From assembly GCA_020465985.1 (NCBI GenBank), contig JAANYP010001788.1, forward strand, positions 124,001 to 188,000: a stretch of 64,000 nt of DNA. Reading direction: 5' to 3'. Below, in pieces: positions 12,065-24,074 of the stretch (its first letter is position 1; the number at the start of each line of letters is the position of its first letter). The translations under genes were made by a program, and so were the position numbers. The notes below the pieces were generated by a model. The model was not told the origin of the DNA. It was given only the letters and a program-made list of their open reading frames with translations, and searched no databases. The stretch comes from Centrapalus pauciflorus. Taxonomy: Eukaryota; Streptophyta; Magnoliopsida; Asterales; Asteraceae.

Positions 12065-12991
12065 GAGGGGTTAAAGAAGAAAGAAGAAACAAAAAGGAAA
12101 AGCGGCTTCGTGCGGGGAAGGAAGGCCGGAGCGGGCCGGATTTCGACGGGGCCGAGGACCGGGGGCGGTGTAGCCGCCGGCCTCTTGCTGATTTGGCAAG
12201 GTCGAAGCCCTTGCGGCTTCTGTATACCGTTTGCCCTTAGAAGTCAAGCTAATTAAGCTAATGTATGATCGACAGATTAACTTCAAGATGCCCTAGAGCT
12301 TATAACCGTTGAATGGTTGAGAGAGAGACCATCGATTTTTGCTGGCTTGAAGTTGGTGCAGGTTCCTGTGAGATATGATGTTTTAGGTGTCGTTTGGGTT
12401 GCATGAATTTAAAATGACGGGGATTTGAAATATTTAGGATGACGGGTGGATTATGAAAGGTGGAAAATATGAAATGCTAAAGACCTCTATTTTTATTTTT
12501 TATCCCGACATGACATTAGAGTATTCTAAATGCGTTGTTTAAATCCTACAAGCCAAATGATAACTTAGGTTGTATCAGCTTTCCACTCTTCTTTGCGATC
12601 TTTGTGTGTTGGTCAATCGAGTTGGATTGAAGAACTCACCTAAACTCAAAGGAAAAGTAAGTATACCCACAGCCACATTGAGGGTCGCTGATGAAATCAT
12701 TGCCGGCATCGTTGTACTTGAGGCTCTCGAACTGGTATGGTATCTCTTCCGCAGCAAGTGAGAGATCGAGAGGCCACATCTAGACGTCCAAATACAATGA
12801 GGGTGGTTTTTTTTCCCAGGTTTTGTTTAGTGGTTCCAATTTCAAAGGAGATGGAGAGCGGTTTTAGAAATCGTGGTCGATCGGTTGAAAACATGCTTCA
12901 TTTACTTGTATTTTTTTAGCTTTAACAGAATTAAGTGAATTAACACTGCCAAATTTTAGTTGGCTACCAAATCCGACGGCTCCTCTTCATT
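12065..12991. other. Spacer with a short GC-rich island
   Basis: About 12100-12240 is markedly GC-rich against AT-rich surroundings, with open frames in three frames but no recognisable protein. 12565-12760 has a short open frame (to 63 aa) that I cannot assign. Nothing else is supported. Confidence 0.4.
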
Positions 12992-13130
12992 TACTTAGAA
13001 TGTGTGAATGTTTGTGAAATTTATATACAATCTTTGTAATATTAATTGAAACATGTTTATGAAAAAAAAAATCAACAAAAGTATTTTTACAAGTGATACC
13101 TTCTGGTGCACTGCATAATACGTAGTACTC
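12992..13130 (+). repeat. Second copy of the RRP42-intron repeat
   Basis: Direct-orientation match to 3320-3458, with a run of A in place of a mixed A/C stretch in the middle. It ends just before MITE A copy 2. Confidence 0.7.
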
Positions 13131-13157
13131 TCTCGAACCATATTCTACAAACACACA

Positions 13158-13366
13158 TAGAGGGGTTTCAATGGAAAATCAACATGCATCGGAAAACCTC
13201 CATGCACCACCACAAATGCATCACAATTTCCGCGTGATTCATCAAATTCCCGCGTGATGCATTAAATTCCCACGCGATCCATCGACTTTCTGTGTGATGC
13301 ATCACCTGATCCAATGGCTATAAAGTGGTTCCCGGGTTTTTCGATGCATATAGGTTTTTCATTGAA
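13158..13366 (+). mobile_element. TIR MITE 'A', copy 2 (right end eroded)
   Basis: Collinear with 11735-11985 from TAGAGGGGTTTCAATGG to TTTTTCATTGAA. It has fewer GATGCATC units than copy 1, and the outer part of the right TIR is missing. Confidence 0.7.
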
Positions 13367-13619
13367 TAAGTTACGACCTCTTTTTCGTCTGGCATGTCCA
13401 CTATATATAGACAGCCTCAAAACCCTAAAAAAACCCGGATTTTTTCCCTCCCCCTTGCACTTGGCTTTCTATAAATGTTCTCCGATTTAGCTCAAATTTG
13501 CCGGACTTGTGCTTGAGATGATTATCTACATGCGTAATGAAAGTTATCAATAGTTACGTGTTCTAAAGCATGTTTTCATTTAAAACTATCTCTTTTTCAC
13601 TTTATAAACACGGTTAATT

Positions 13620-14630
13620 ACAACCCGATCAATGAACCATTCTGGTTTTTAATTTTTTCAATCTAAATGAGTTGTATTTTTTTATCTAAAAAAATGAAAA
13701 TCAAAATTCGTTGTGAAATATGAAAAGATGTTAGCGAAAAAATAAATAAATAATAATAGAAAAATAAAAACTAAAATTTTATTATAAAATTTCACAACAA
13801 AATTTGAAACATAAATTAGGTTTATTTTTGTGTTTATAAATCTTTGACAACTTAAAAAAGATAAAAAAAATAGTTTTTTTTTTAAATTTGATATGTTACT
13901 ATTATTGATCAAGGTTGTCAAGATCGAGATCTTACCTAGGATCGTTTTTGTCATTGCAAGATCGGGATCGTAGGATCGGATCGGGATCGTAAGATCCTAC
14001 CGAAATTAAATATTATATATCACAGTATTGTATCATAAACAAAATAGAGTCATTTTCTACCCATTCTTTCAAGGCACGTGTATAGTGCCCCTTTGATGAA
14101 ACATGAATCACAGCACTCATGACTCATTGAGCAGAACTATATTGGTACCTTGAATTCAAAAAATATGTGGCTAGATGGAGGGGCCTAACGATCCTACGAT
14201 CTTACTAACGATCCTACGAAAACAAACCGTATGTAGGATCGGATCGTCGTACGATCTTACGATCCTACTAACGATCCTACGATCTTGCTTACGATCCTAC
14301 CCAAAATCGATCCTACTAGCGATCCTGACCGAAATCCACTTGTAGGATCGTACGATCCTACGATTTAAATCGCGATTTTGATAACCTTGTTATTGATAAA
14401 AATATGAAAAGATGTTACTATTTTTTATAATTAAAAAGTTGGTGATCTGCTAAACAGGTTTGCAGGTCACCAATTACTATTATTGATAGAATAATAAAAA
14501 GTTGTTATTATAAACAATAAAAAATATAAAAGTCAATGTTATTAATTATAAAAATTAAATAATGTTACTATTAATGATAAAAATGACAAAAATTGTTATT
14601 ATTTTTTTTTAATCATTTGTCCTTATTGTA
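13620..14630 (-). mobile_element. Element X, copy 2 (inverted; split by a hAT-like MITE)
   Basis: The reverse complement matches copy 1 at 9166-9480, beginning at GGACAAATGATTAAAAA (complement of about 14610-14626). The same hairpin lies at 14441-14450 and 14462-14471. It is interrupted by the MITE at 13910-14389; removing that MITE and one TSD copy joins the two halves in line with copy 1. The low-coordinate end is approximate. Confidence 0.65.
13910..14389. mobile_element. hAT-like MITE, 480 bp, with GATCCTACGATC repeats
   Basis: Flanked by perfect 8-bp direct repeats TTATTGAT (13902-13909 and 14390-14397), the TSD length of hAT elements. The ends are inverted repeats: CAAGGTTGTCAAGATCG at the left and the complement of CGATTTTGATAACCTTG at the right. 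The inner flanks are dense in GATCCTACGATC and its complement in both orientations (13925-14010 and 14188-14362), giving extensive self-complementarity. No coding capacity. Confidence 0.85.
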
Positions 14631-14919
14631 AAATGATGTGAGTCATAAATTTAAATATTGATATTTATTAATTTTAATTTTTATATTTGTTTACGTTATT
14701 GTGATCATGATATCGTCACTAGCTAATTTATGAAATGGAGTTTGTTGTTTTGTTGGCGTAGTAGATTTTCTTTTCTTTTTAAAGTGGGAAAAGTCGGACT
14801 TTTGTGACAGATGCCTCCAAATTATTATTCAATGGTGATGGTGGAACCCCAACCCACCAAACCAAACTCTCTTTCATTTTAATTATGGCTTCTTCATCAA
14901 TTCCACACTTCATTCACCA

Positions 14920-16242
14920 ATGGATTCTTCTTTCCAAATCCAACCCATAATCAAGAAGTCTAAACTCTTTCATCATTTTTCTAAACAAGATGATGATGAT
15001 GATGATGTTGATGATACCATCGTTCATGGTGAATGTTTCGGATTGGAGAATTTACCCAGAGATGTGCTTCTGGACATACTCACCAGGCTGCCGATTTCCT
15101 CCCTGATTCAGTTCCGGCTGGTTTGCCGGTCATGGAAACTGCTGTCCTTCGACCCTGAGCTTTCCCGGCTTCACCACTCCATGGCCGTCCAACAAGATCC
15201 GACGCTGTTGTTCCACTGTGATTACCCGATCCGTAACCAACTCTCTTTTGTTGAATTATCATCATCATCATCATCATCATGTGCTGCTGCTGCTGATGAT
15301 GATGATGATGACAAGATTGTAAGAAAGATTTCCACGCCCTTTTGTGGGTCCATGCCAGAATTCAACGTCGTGGGTTCATGTAATGGTTTGCTATGTTTGT
15401 CGGATTCACTTTATGGTGAACCCGTTTACGTGTTCAACCCGTTTACCAGAAACTATCTGGAGCTACCAAAATCAAAGCAATATCAAGAACAGGAAGTGTT
15501 GTTTGGGTTCGGGTTTCATCCTGTTACAAACGACCACAAGGTTGTCAAGATTGTGTATTACAGAAACAGTACTCATGGCCGGCGTCGGATCCTCCGAAAC
15601 AATAGGAATTACCCGAAATCCGAGGTTCAAATCCTCACCGTTTCGACAAGTAAGAGTTCATGGAGATGCCTTGGGAAAGTGCCTTACCAGCTTGACAAAC
15701 AAGCAACTGAAGTTCCTGTGGTGAACGGAAGGATTCATTGGCTGAGTAGACCAGGCCGGATTGCCGGTGTTCTTGGGCGAGCAATCATCTCTTTTGACCT
15801 GAAAGACGAAGAGTTTAAAGTTATCGAAAAACCAAGTCATACCATTGCCGTTCGAAGCAACTATCACTTGGCGGTCATTCGAGGGTGCCTAGCTGCAGTG
15901 ATATCATGTGGGTATGGGAAGTTGGAGATTTGGGTTATGAAGGAATACGGTTCGAAGGAATCTTGGACGAAGGAATTTGTGGTTCATGGAGCATACCCCA
16001 TGAAAACACCGGTTCAGGATCATCGTTACACGATATGGAGCCGAGCTTTGAATAGAAGGATGGTTCGGGTTCTTTGCGTTTTGAAGAACGGAGAGATCTT
16101 GCTCGAGTACAGAGGAGGGAGTTTGGTTAAGTATGATCCAAAGTGGAAAGAGTTTAAAGATGTAGTTTTTCATAAAATGCCAAACCTGTTTCAAACAATT
16201 GTTCATTTTGGTACCCTCAATTGGATCCATAACTCAATCTAA
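14920..16242 (+). CDS. FBX92: F-box/FBA-type protein (At3g07870/FBX92-like)
   Basis: Intronless, 440 aa. The F-box spans about residues 42-84 (LENLPRDVLLDILTRLP ... VCRSWK), the surface that binds SKP1 in SCF ubiquitin ligases. A C-terminal F-box-associated domain follows, with CGSMPEFNVVGSCNGLLCL (142-160) and YVFNPFTRNYLELP. Several blocks match my memory of At3g07870, whose product (FBX92) has been linked to leaf size; the symbol is given on that basis. Unusual features are an acidic run after residue 23 (GAT repeats, 14989-15016) and Ser, Ala and Asp runs at about 114-131 (TCA, GCT and GAT repeats, 15258-15310), likely length-variable. The SCF substrate is unknown. Confidence 0.9.
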   Translation: MDSSFQIQPIIKKSKLFHHFSKQDDDDDDVDDTIVHGECFGLENLPRDVLLDILTRLPISSLIQFRLVCRSWKLLSFDPELSRLHHSMAVQQDPTLLFHCDYPIRNQLSFVELSSSSSSSCAAAADDDDDDKIVRKISTPFCGSMPEFNVVGSCNGLLCLSDSLYGEPVYVFNPFTRNYLELPKSKQYQEQEVLFGFGFHPVTNDHKVVKIVYYRNSTHGRRRILRNNRNYPKSEVQILTVSTSKSSWRCLGKVPYQLDKQATEVPVVNGRIHWLSRPGRIAGVLGRAIISFDLKDEEFKVIEKPSHTIAVRSNYHLAVIRGCLAAVISCGYGKLEIWVMKEYGSKESWTKEFVVHGAYPMKTPVQDHRYTIWSRALNRRMVRVLCVLKNGEILLEYRGGSLVKYDPKWKEFKDVVFHKMPNLFQTIVHFGTLNWIHNSI

Positions 16243-16779
16243 ATGTCAAAAACATGAAAATCTTTTCATAACTTTGTGTTAAAAAGATTGCAATTCAAGT
16301 AATCATCAAGTTTCTTGAATAACTGGATGATATTCATATACATATGTACCTTCTGTTCTTCATCTAGGCTCAACAAACAGACTAATCCACAAATTTACAG
16401 GAATTCTCTCTTTTAACAATCTAATCTACGTCGGTTTTTTGTACAACCATGTACATTTGAACGTATACTGGTTCGAGTCTCGTGATACAACAAGATCTGA
16501 AAATGGTGTCCGATATGCAGCATGCAATCTCTTTCGGGAATTTAATCATTTATATACAGGAATGCCCATGTTCCTTCAATCTTTCTTCCGCACATGATTA
16601 CGTACAGATTCCTTTATAGAGTTGACCGACGAATCATCAGGATCGTAAGCAAAAAGAATGTGGTATATCGAGTAAACGATTAGGTAAAGAAGTTACCATA
16701 GCAGGAGCGATGCATACGATGATGATCGATGCTGCTGTGCTGGTAATGGTGAGACAAACAGACAGCCATTTGTTCCTCC
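16243..16779. other. Convergent 3' regions of the F-box and AHK2 genes
   Basis: 537 bp separate the two stop codons. It must hold both 3' UTRs; I see no other feature. Overlapping 3' ends are possible but not shown. Confidence 0.6.
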
Positions 16780-19700
16780 TCAACCAGACTCGAAGAAGCA
16801 AGCTGCAGCCAAGTACAGTTGTTCCTCCTCGAATGGTTTCGAGACATAACCATCCATCCCACACTCGATGCATTTTTCATCCGTTGCTTGAATCACATCA
16901 GCCGTCATCGCTAAAATAGGCGTATGCCAATGAGCCACATTTCCAAACGTATCAACCGATACCTCACCAGATCGGATTTTTTCGTTAACGGTGTTCTCTA
17001 GACTACGAATCTGTTTCGTAGCTTCAAACCTGTTAAAAGTTTTACGTAAGTTAGAATATAATACTACATTATTTTTCGAACCAACGTTGCTTACCCATCC
17101 ATTTCTGGCATTTGGTAATCCATGAAACAGGCGTCGAAACAATGAGGCGGCTTAAGCATTTCTAACGCAGCCTTCCCGCTGTCTACACACGTGACGATGG
17201 CCCCGTACTTCTTTAAAGCACCTTCCGCCACTCTTCTGTTTACGATATTATCATCCACCACCAAGATTTTCTTATCACGGAGCAGAGTCCCAATTGCTGG
17301 CGGTTTTCTTCTCTTCACTTGGGTCTTCTCGTTGGTTATAAACGTTTCTTGGAAGCAAGAAATCAAGACGCTGAATCGAAGAGGCTTCGACAGAACATCA
17401 GTCACCACACTAGCTGATTTGAGTTTTCTGTGTCTAGCGTGATTTATAGAGTTGGCGACAAGAAATATTCTCGGTTGGAGTTCTTCTTTAAGGCTATGAA
17501 AAAGTGTAAGATCGCTCTGATTAGGACAAACTTCTTCGTCAATGATGATCAGGTCAAGATGAGACGAATCACTGCAGGAGAAGAGATCAGCAAGTGTTAG
17601 TAACGTAACGTCGTTAATCCACACTGTAATTCGTGAAAAAATATACGTACCTTAGTATGTAAGATCGCGCAGAATCCAAACCAGATGCTAACTCGACAGA
17701 GATTCCCATTCTCTGAAGATGGTATCTTGTGACTTCTGCTCGTATGCTTTTCTGATCGATCACTAGCGCTCTTAGTTTCTGAAGTTCCGATATTGCTGGA
17801 GAATACTGCTGCTGTACTGTATCAAGAGAACTCGTTTCCTTTTTCATGAAAAGCGCTGTAAACGAAAACGCGCTTCCTGTACCAGGTTCACTAACAAAAC
17901 CAATCTCCCCATCCATAAGACCTACCAATCGCTTACTAATACTTAATCCAATCCCGGTTCCACCATAATTTCGTGATGTGGAACTGTCGGCCTGCATGAA
18001 CGGCATGAATATACGGCTTTGTGCATCTTTGGGGATTCCCACACCCGTATCTTCCACCGTCACTAAAATCTTGATCTTTTCTGATTGGTTTATAGAATCT
18101 GTAGCAATACTTAACTTCTCAAAACCTTCCCAACTTTTCCGCCTATCGACAACAGGAAGACCGCTCAAAGTGTTGTAGGCAACAGAATTTGACGAGCCTT
18201 GAACAGAGGCCAACGCTTTTTTAAGTACTTCGTCTTTCATATCGTGTGGATGATTGACTTCATCTGCTAAGTGCACCGATACAAATATGTGTCCTCTGTC
18301 ATGTGTGAACTGCAAACGAATAAAGTATTAGTTGAATTCGAACGAATGCATAATTTACAATGAAGACAAGTGAGAGGACTAACTTTAAGCGAATTCGAAA
18401 CAAGATTTGTAATTATCTGCCTAAAGCGTCCGGGGTCTCCAACGACAACTTCAGGAAGTTGATCAGAAACATAAACAGCCAACTTCTCGAATGCAAAAAT
18501 CGAAAAAGAAACTCATTAGAATGGATATATAGTAGCAACAAATAACAAAAATAAGTAACTTAAAGAGTCTTACCTCAATACCCTTCTCTTGGGATTTGGT
18601 TGAAAACAATGATAAAACGTTATCAAGAACGGTGCGAAGATCAAACGGGACAGCTTCAAGCTCGATCCTTCCGGATTCAATTTTCGCCTGATCCAGAACC
18701 TCGTTAATCAAGTTTATCAAATCTTTTCCGCTAGCATGAGCAGTCTGTGCGAAATCCAATTGCTTTGCATTTAGATTTGTGTTCATCAGCATCTGCAGCA
18801 TGCCTGTTATGATGCGAAAATTATCAGCCATAAATTCTTGAACAAACATTAAAACTTACGAGCCATTGTCAATTACCTAAAACACCATTCATTGGAGTCC
18901 TGATTTCATGTGAAACTGTTGCAAGAAACTACATAAAATACGATGTTACTAAAGGCGACAATATCATAAAATATAACAAAGAATGAACCCGAAAGCTCTA
19001 GCAAAACATACACACCTGAGATTTTGCGATATCTGCAGCTTCTGCACGATGTTTAAGCTCCATCATTTCTCGATAATCACGCTCAACAGTGTCAATTCTA
19101 TTTATAGCCACATCGAATATATGACCAAGGAGCAAAATGATTACAAGCAGTCCACCTGATCCGGCTATGGCTGGCCAAGGTGTCGGAGGACGATTCTTGA
19201 ACCTGATAAGATATAAATTACCGTTAGTTTCAAATGTTGGAGAATACTTTTAGTCTGCAAAGCTCTCACAAATTACCTGCATCGCATTTCATGTTTCCGG
19301 GCAGGATCACCAAAGTCAAGGCTGCTAACATGAAGTAATCCAGTATCGGTCTCATCGGGACCATACATGTTAATGGCTGCTGAAATGTTTGTGGTGTCGT
19401 AAACGTTCACAACAATGGTCTGTTTGCTAGCTAGCTGGTGTAGAAGCTTCTCAACTAGCGATGGGACATCATACGATGCACCCAGGTATCTGTTTTGAGA
19501 AACGATCCCGATTAGTTAGTTAGTTAGAATACGATGGAACCCAGTAACAAAATGAGCTTACCCCACAGTGGCATTAACTCGTTGCTCAGGTGTAGCATCT
19601 CGCGGAATGTGAGTGTCATAGACAGCAAAAGTAAGTACGACGCCCAAATGGTTTGATTTTAATAGCTTAAAAGGAGACGTCAAGACCCCTTTTCCGGATG

Positions 19701-21921
19701 CCCTTGCTCGTACAATATTTTCACGGTCTTCCTAGAGAATAACGAAAAGGAGAAATTTGAAATACCGCCACACCAATGATTTCTCAGGCAAATAAGATGA
19801 TTTCTCAAGGTTTTACCTTTCCGGACATCATATCAATAGATACGATATGCGCTACTGTTTCTTGAGATAAGATAACAGGCGCATATTCGTCTCGAATTGG
19901 AGAAGGATCCAGTTTTTCAGGGTCACAATCTTGTGACAATGTCTGGTCTTCGGTTTCCATTTTCTTAATCGTCCATCCATGCTTTCTCTCGAATTCCTCC
20001 CTCTCAGAATGACGCACTCTCAAAGCGTAGGCTACGCCACTTGTAAGTGGCCTCTCAAAAGATGTTCTCTCGGTATACTCGCTAAAAGTTTTCTGCCAAG
20101 TAGAAGAAAACTTTGTTATAGTTAGATCAACATTACGAAAGTCTTTTGTTATCTAATTAGGGAATTATGTAAATATTACTTGATCAATAGCAGGAGGTTC
20201 TTTCCCATGATAAAAAGTGGAAACAAGAATCGCCAATGCATGAACATGGTTCATGCTCACATTAAACTGATCCTGCAGCATTCGTGCCCGCTCCTCGCAC
20301 ATGTTTGCCAGCGTTTCTTTCCTTCTAAAGCTAATTCCGGCATTTAAGTACCAACCTAACCAAATTGATACAGCCACACCGATCAAGACAAATAAAACTA
20401 ATAGTTTCTTCATCCACCTCTCAGCTCCCCTTGAGGAACCCTGTTCTGAATCTTTCTTCAGATCCACTCTTCGTTTACTATTATTCCATATTTTTCTACG
20501 TAAACCAGTGGTCAGGTAGCCCAGTGCCGTTATAAAAATGGCCCATAGGCACCCCTTCAGAGAACAAAATGGAATACTGTTGGTTTTCTCTTTTAGATAT
20601 TTTCCAAGTACCATCATTCGCACTGTGTTCTGAAAACAACACCATGATAAATATAATCAAATACTTCCGAAACCATCCAACTCCATACTTTAAATAATCC
20701 CTTTTAATTTGTATGGTGAAAACAACATCTTAGTCACTAGATAACTACATTTTGCAGTGTGAAACATTCAAGGTAGAAAGTCTACTATAAGGATTCTAAG
20801 TTTTTCATGATCAATAGTATATATACCAAATTAGGATTCATATCAAAGAGAAGAATTTTTCATAGATTTAAGTTTACCTCTTCAACGCGTTGAAGGTTTG
20901 ATGCAATTGACTGCAACAACAGTGAAACTAATGATACAGAAGTGTCACTAGAAATTGATGAGTCACCTTTTCTAGGAATGTTCTCATCACAAGTTCGTGA
21001 TTGATTCCGTGATTCTACATATTCCACTGCACATGAATATGGAACTTCAAGAGAACATGTAATTATGTGCTCTGCAGACGTTTCATGATCCGATTGTTTG
21101 GAACATTTTAAGGAAGTTATCTGAAAGTCACCAGCAAGAAGTTTCACATCACTAAGAACGCCAAATTTTCTAACGATTCATGGTTAAAATCACATGATGT
21201 ATGTTCTTTATAATTCCATTGGGATTTTTTACTTTGGTGATTTAGAAGCAGAGAGCTAATTTGCATCATCTTATAGATTAACTGGGAAAATCATCTATGA
21301 GATCAAGATAACAAGTCATTAATGTGCACATCAACCAATAAAACAGTTGATTCTTCATCTTCAACCCTAAATTCTGAAAGTTTCTTAAGTCCTAGTTTAG
21401 TCTTGATGTTAAATAGTTTATAGAAGTGCCAAAAGTTGTATGCTTAGGCATCCTAATCACAGTGGAGTTAAGTAACTAACTAGACATGGAGCAAGAATCA
21501 TGCTTTTTGGCATAAGAAACCTCTCAGTATACAAATCAAACGGTAAAGCAAAAAAGAAAACCTGATCTGACTCAAAGAATGAGGAAGCCAGCTCATGAAG
21601 ATGGTCCTTGCTAACATTGAATTGTTCAACCAAGACTGATGAAGAATTGTGTTCAAACGTCCCTAAATTTTCACTTGAAACACCGCCAAACAAGAACCAA
21701 ACAAACCCAGTGGCAACAAGAAAAACCCACAAAAAAAGCAGCAGCCTTTTCCATTTCCAGCCATCATTAGATCTTTTCAAGGGCTCCTTAGCCTTCTTCA
21801 TCTTGGAATTGGTCAATAACCTACCGTTTACCCCAGAATTGCAATTGAAAGACATTATACACAAAACCCACTTGCATATCTTGAGAAAAGGCCTTGGGAA
21901 TTCAAGAGGAAAACTCATCAA
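16780..21921 (-). CDS. AHK2: Cytokinin receptor hybrid histidine kinase (AHK2-type)
   Basis: Thirteen exons, in transcript order: 21921-21562, 21120-20878, 20629-20180, 20092-19817, 19731-19562, 19489-19277, 19202-19016, 18928-18877, 18803-18574, 18482-18384, 18309-17651, 17571-17095 and 17029-16780. They sum to 3666 nt (1221 aa). Membrane segments lie near 59-78, 226-243, 274-296 and 581-601. The CHASE domain, which binds cytokinin in this family, lies between the last two. The HisKA motif FLATVSHEIRTPMNG places the phospho-accepting His near residue 640. N, G1 and G2 boxes follow (TNLVSNS, VEDTGVGIP, GGTGIGLSISK), then a pseudo-receiver and a receiver with acceptor Asp near 1131 in MDYQMPEMDG. 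The long N-terminus with extra membrane segments is diagnostic of AHK2 rather than AHK3 or AHK4. A downstream ATG (21853-21855) is an alternative start. Confidence 0.95.
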
Positions 21922-22620
21922 AAAGCAGAAAGGTTTATGATATGATGTGCAAGTAAGTTAATTTTGCAGCAAAACCCACCTCAGAATTCACTCATAGCGC
22001 ACTATCAAGAAGCGTATATTTGGCTGCAGCTCATATTGCAAAAAAAACACTATGATTCCATCTTTTTCCTTATCATACATGTCCTTACCCTTCTCTTTCC
22101 AACTCATTAGTGTCCCAAGTTGTGAAAACCGATCGAAACCATGTCTTTCGGGGAAAGAAGAAGAAAAGGGAAAGGGGGATCAGAAGTAAAAGATGGCAAG
22201 AAGAAGCTAAGATAGGTACAAATCATAAGAAGAAGACAAAGGAAAAGAGGAGGAAAGAATATGGGGTTATGTAATATTCATACATCAAGGTCTGTCCATC
22301 TCACCAAAGCTACTGTGAAGCCGAAAGAAACATCAAGAACAAACTCTATTTACATACTCTCTCTCTCACACACACACATCATCATCATCATCTGAAAAAT
22401 TTCAAGAAAAAGCAAGCAACTTGGGTTTTAACTACAGAAGAAGCCCAACTGGAATCAATGAGCAGAGAGTGTTGTGAGAGAGAAAAAAAAAAAAAGAGCC
22501 CTTTGCTTTTTCCACCAATCCCTTGCGCCTTCTCTCTCTAGAAAATAATAAGGGATGAATGAGGGCATATATGTTGTTGCTGTGGCTGGGAACATGATTA
22601 TCTCATCATCTCGTGGATGA
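21922..22620 (-). promoter_or_regulatory. AHK2 5' leader and promoter region
   Basis: On the gene strand this region has GA/CT-rich tracts and a (TG)n/(GA)n run (about 22355-22400), common in plant 5' UTRs. No transcription start or TATA box can be fixed. A leader intron is possible but not shown. Confidence 0.4.
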
Positions 22621-23847
22621 AAGCTAAGTAAATGGACAATAATTTAAAAAAAAAAAAAGAAGCAAAAAACAAGAAAACAAAAAAACACCCACGTTATTAC
22701 AATTCTTACTTTATTAATAATCTTGATAAGATTCTATTACTTCAAAACTCAAAATTTACTTCAAGGGTCTGTTTAATATTTGATTTATGATATTTAATTG
22801 GAAATAATTACAAGCCAAATAATGTATAAATACTGGCACAATAGTGTGATGAGGGTTAGTGGGAATAAACAAAACTGTGAAAAAGAAAAGAAGAAAGCGG
22901 CGTGACTCATGAGAACCCAACAAGTATTCAGAGAAAGATTTCAGACCAGAGAGAGTTGAGTGAAAAGAGAAGGAGAGAGGGAGATTGGGTACATTTGATT
23001 TACTTACCAGGTACCTATTCTTTTAATTAAATATGAAAAAGCATCCTGCCCTGCATTTAATTGGGAAACGAGCCTGCCTAATTTCTAACAAAATTCTTTC
23101 AACCATACTTTAATTATCTTATAATTTTAACCTCTAATTTGATTAAATTATTGTTTATGATTGGGTGTGTGGTTCTACTTTTTCATTGAAAGTATTGTAG
23201 GTTAATTGACCTAAAAATTAATTGTTGTAGAGTATGGTGCATGAAATAGCACCAAATTCTATATGCATCCTTTTCTTATAAATTGATATCATTCTCTAGA
23301 TGTTATGTTTTGTTTTTATATTTTAGTAATTTTTTAAATTGTGATCGGTTAATAAAGTTGATGTGACATACACAAAAGGTACGTTTAGTAAAGATAAGGA
23401 TTCAAATAGCAACTCCGTTCCTAATTCTACCAATATAGTGTAGGTATTTTCAATAAGGCCGCAGATTTGCAAAACTATGCAATAGTACATAAAAATAAAA
23501 TGTAAGATGATACGAAATAATAGATTTTCGATTTTGATCTCTAGCAATAGTTAAACTAATTGTGCATTTAAGATGAATATGAAAAATTTTCTAGAATTTA
23601 GAAATAAATCCCTTTACAAGTATGTGGAATTGTGGAAAGACAATTAAGAATAACGAATTTTCGTAAGTCATCATCAAGTTTAGTCCCTTTTGATTTCTTT
23701 AATGGTTTGTTAATCCATCGCACTATCGCAGGTCTATAGCCTCCACCAAATTGAGACTCGCATTGTTTAATTTGTGTTGAAGATTCGCATTGGGTTTTTG
23801 CCCCCCTAGATTCTTCTAATTGTTTTCCTAATTAATGATCATAATTA
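22621..23847. other. AT-rich intergenic DNA upstream of AHK2
   Basis: No coding or RNA gene seen. A GA-rich patch at 22930-22985 is the only compositional feature. Confidence 0.4.
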
Positions 23848-24060
23848 AGGGTGACAATTTTGACTTATTCAAGCAAACAGGTAGATTATCAAAAAACAAA
23901 AATTTAACATAAAATTGATTTTTTTCAAAAAACAATTTGTTTAATACATCATTTTTTAGAATTTCAGTTTTAAAAAATTATGTTCTAGTTTAGTTTTTTA
24001 CTACGGGTCATTTTGACCATCCTGCTCGTTTGACGCATTGGATCGAAATTGTCACCCTGC
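23848..24060. mobile_element. 213-bp TIR element with 9-bp TSD
   Basis: The left end AGGGTGACAATTTTGAC pairs with the complement of the right end (GATCGAAATTGTCACCCT). It is flanked by identical 9-bp TCATAATTA (23839-23847 and 24061-24069). A 9-bp TSD points to a Mutator-like MITE; an 8-bp hAT reading is possible if one matching base is chance. No coding capacity. Confidence 0.75.
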
Positions 24061-24074
24061 TCATAATTAAAAAA

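Noticed and set aside
12570..12761. Open frames around 12570-12894 on both strands
   Set aside because: Short, overlapping on both strands, no recognisable domain; consistent with chance.
17572..17650. Apparent 27-nt intron in AHK2 (17650-17624)
   Set aside because: Too short for a plant intron and out of phase. The acceptor at 17572 gives a 79-nt intron in the right phase.
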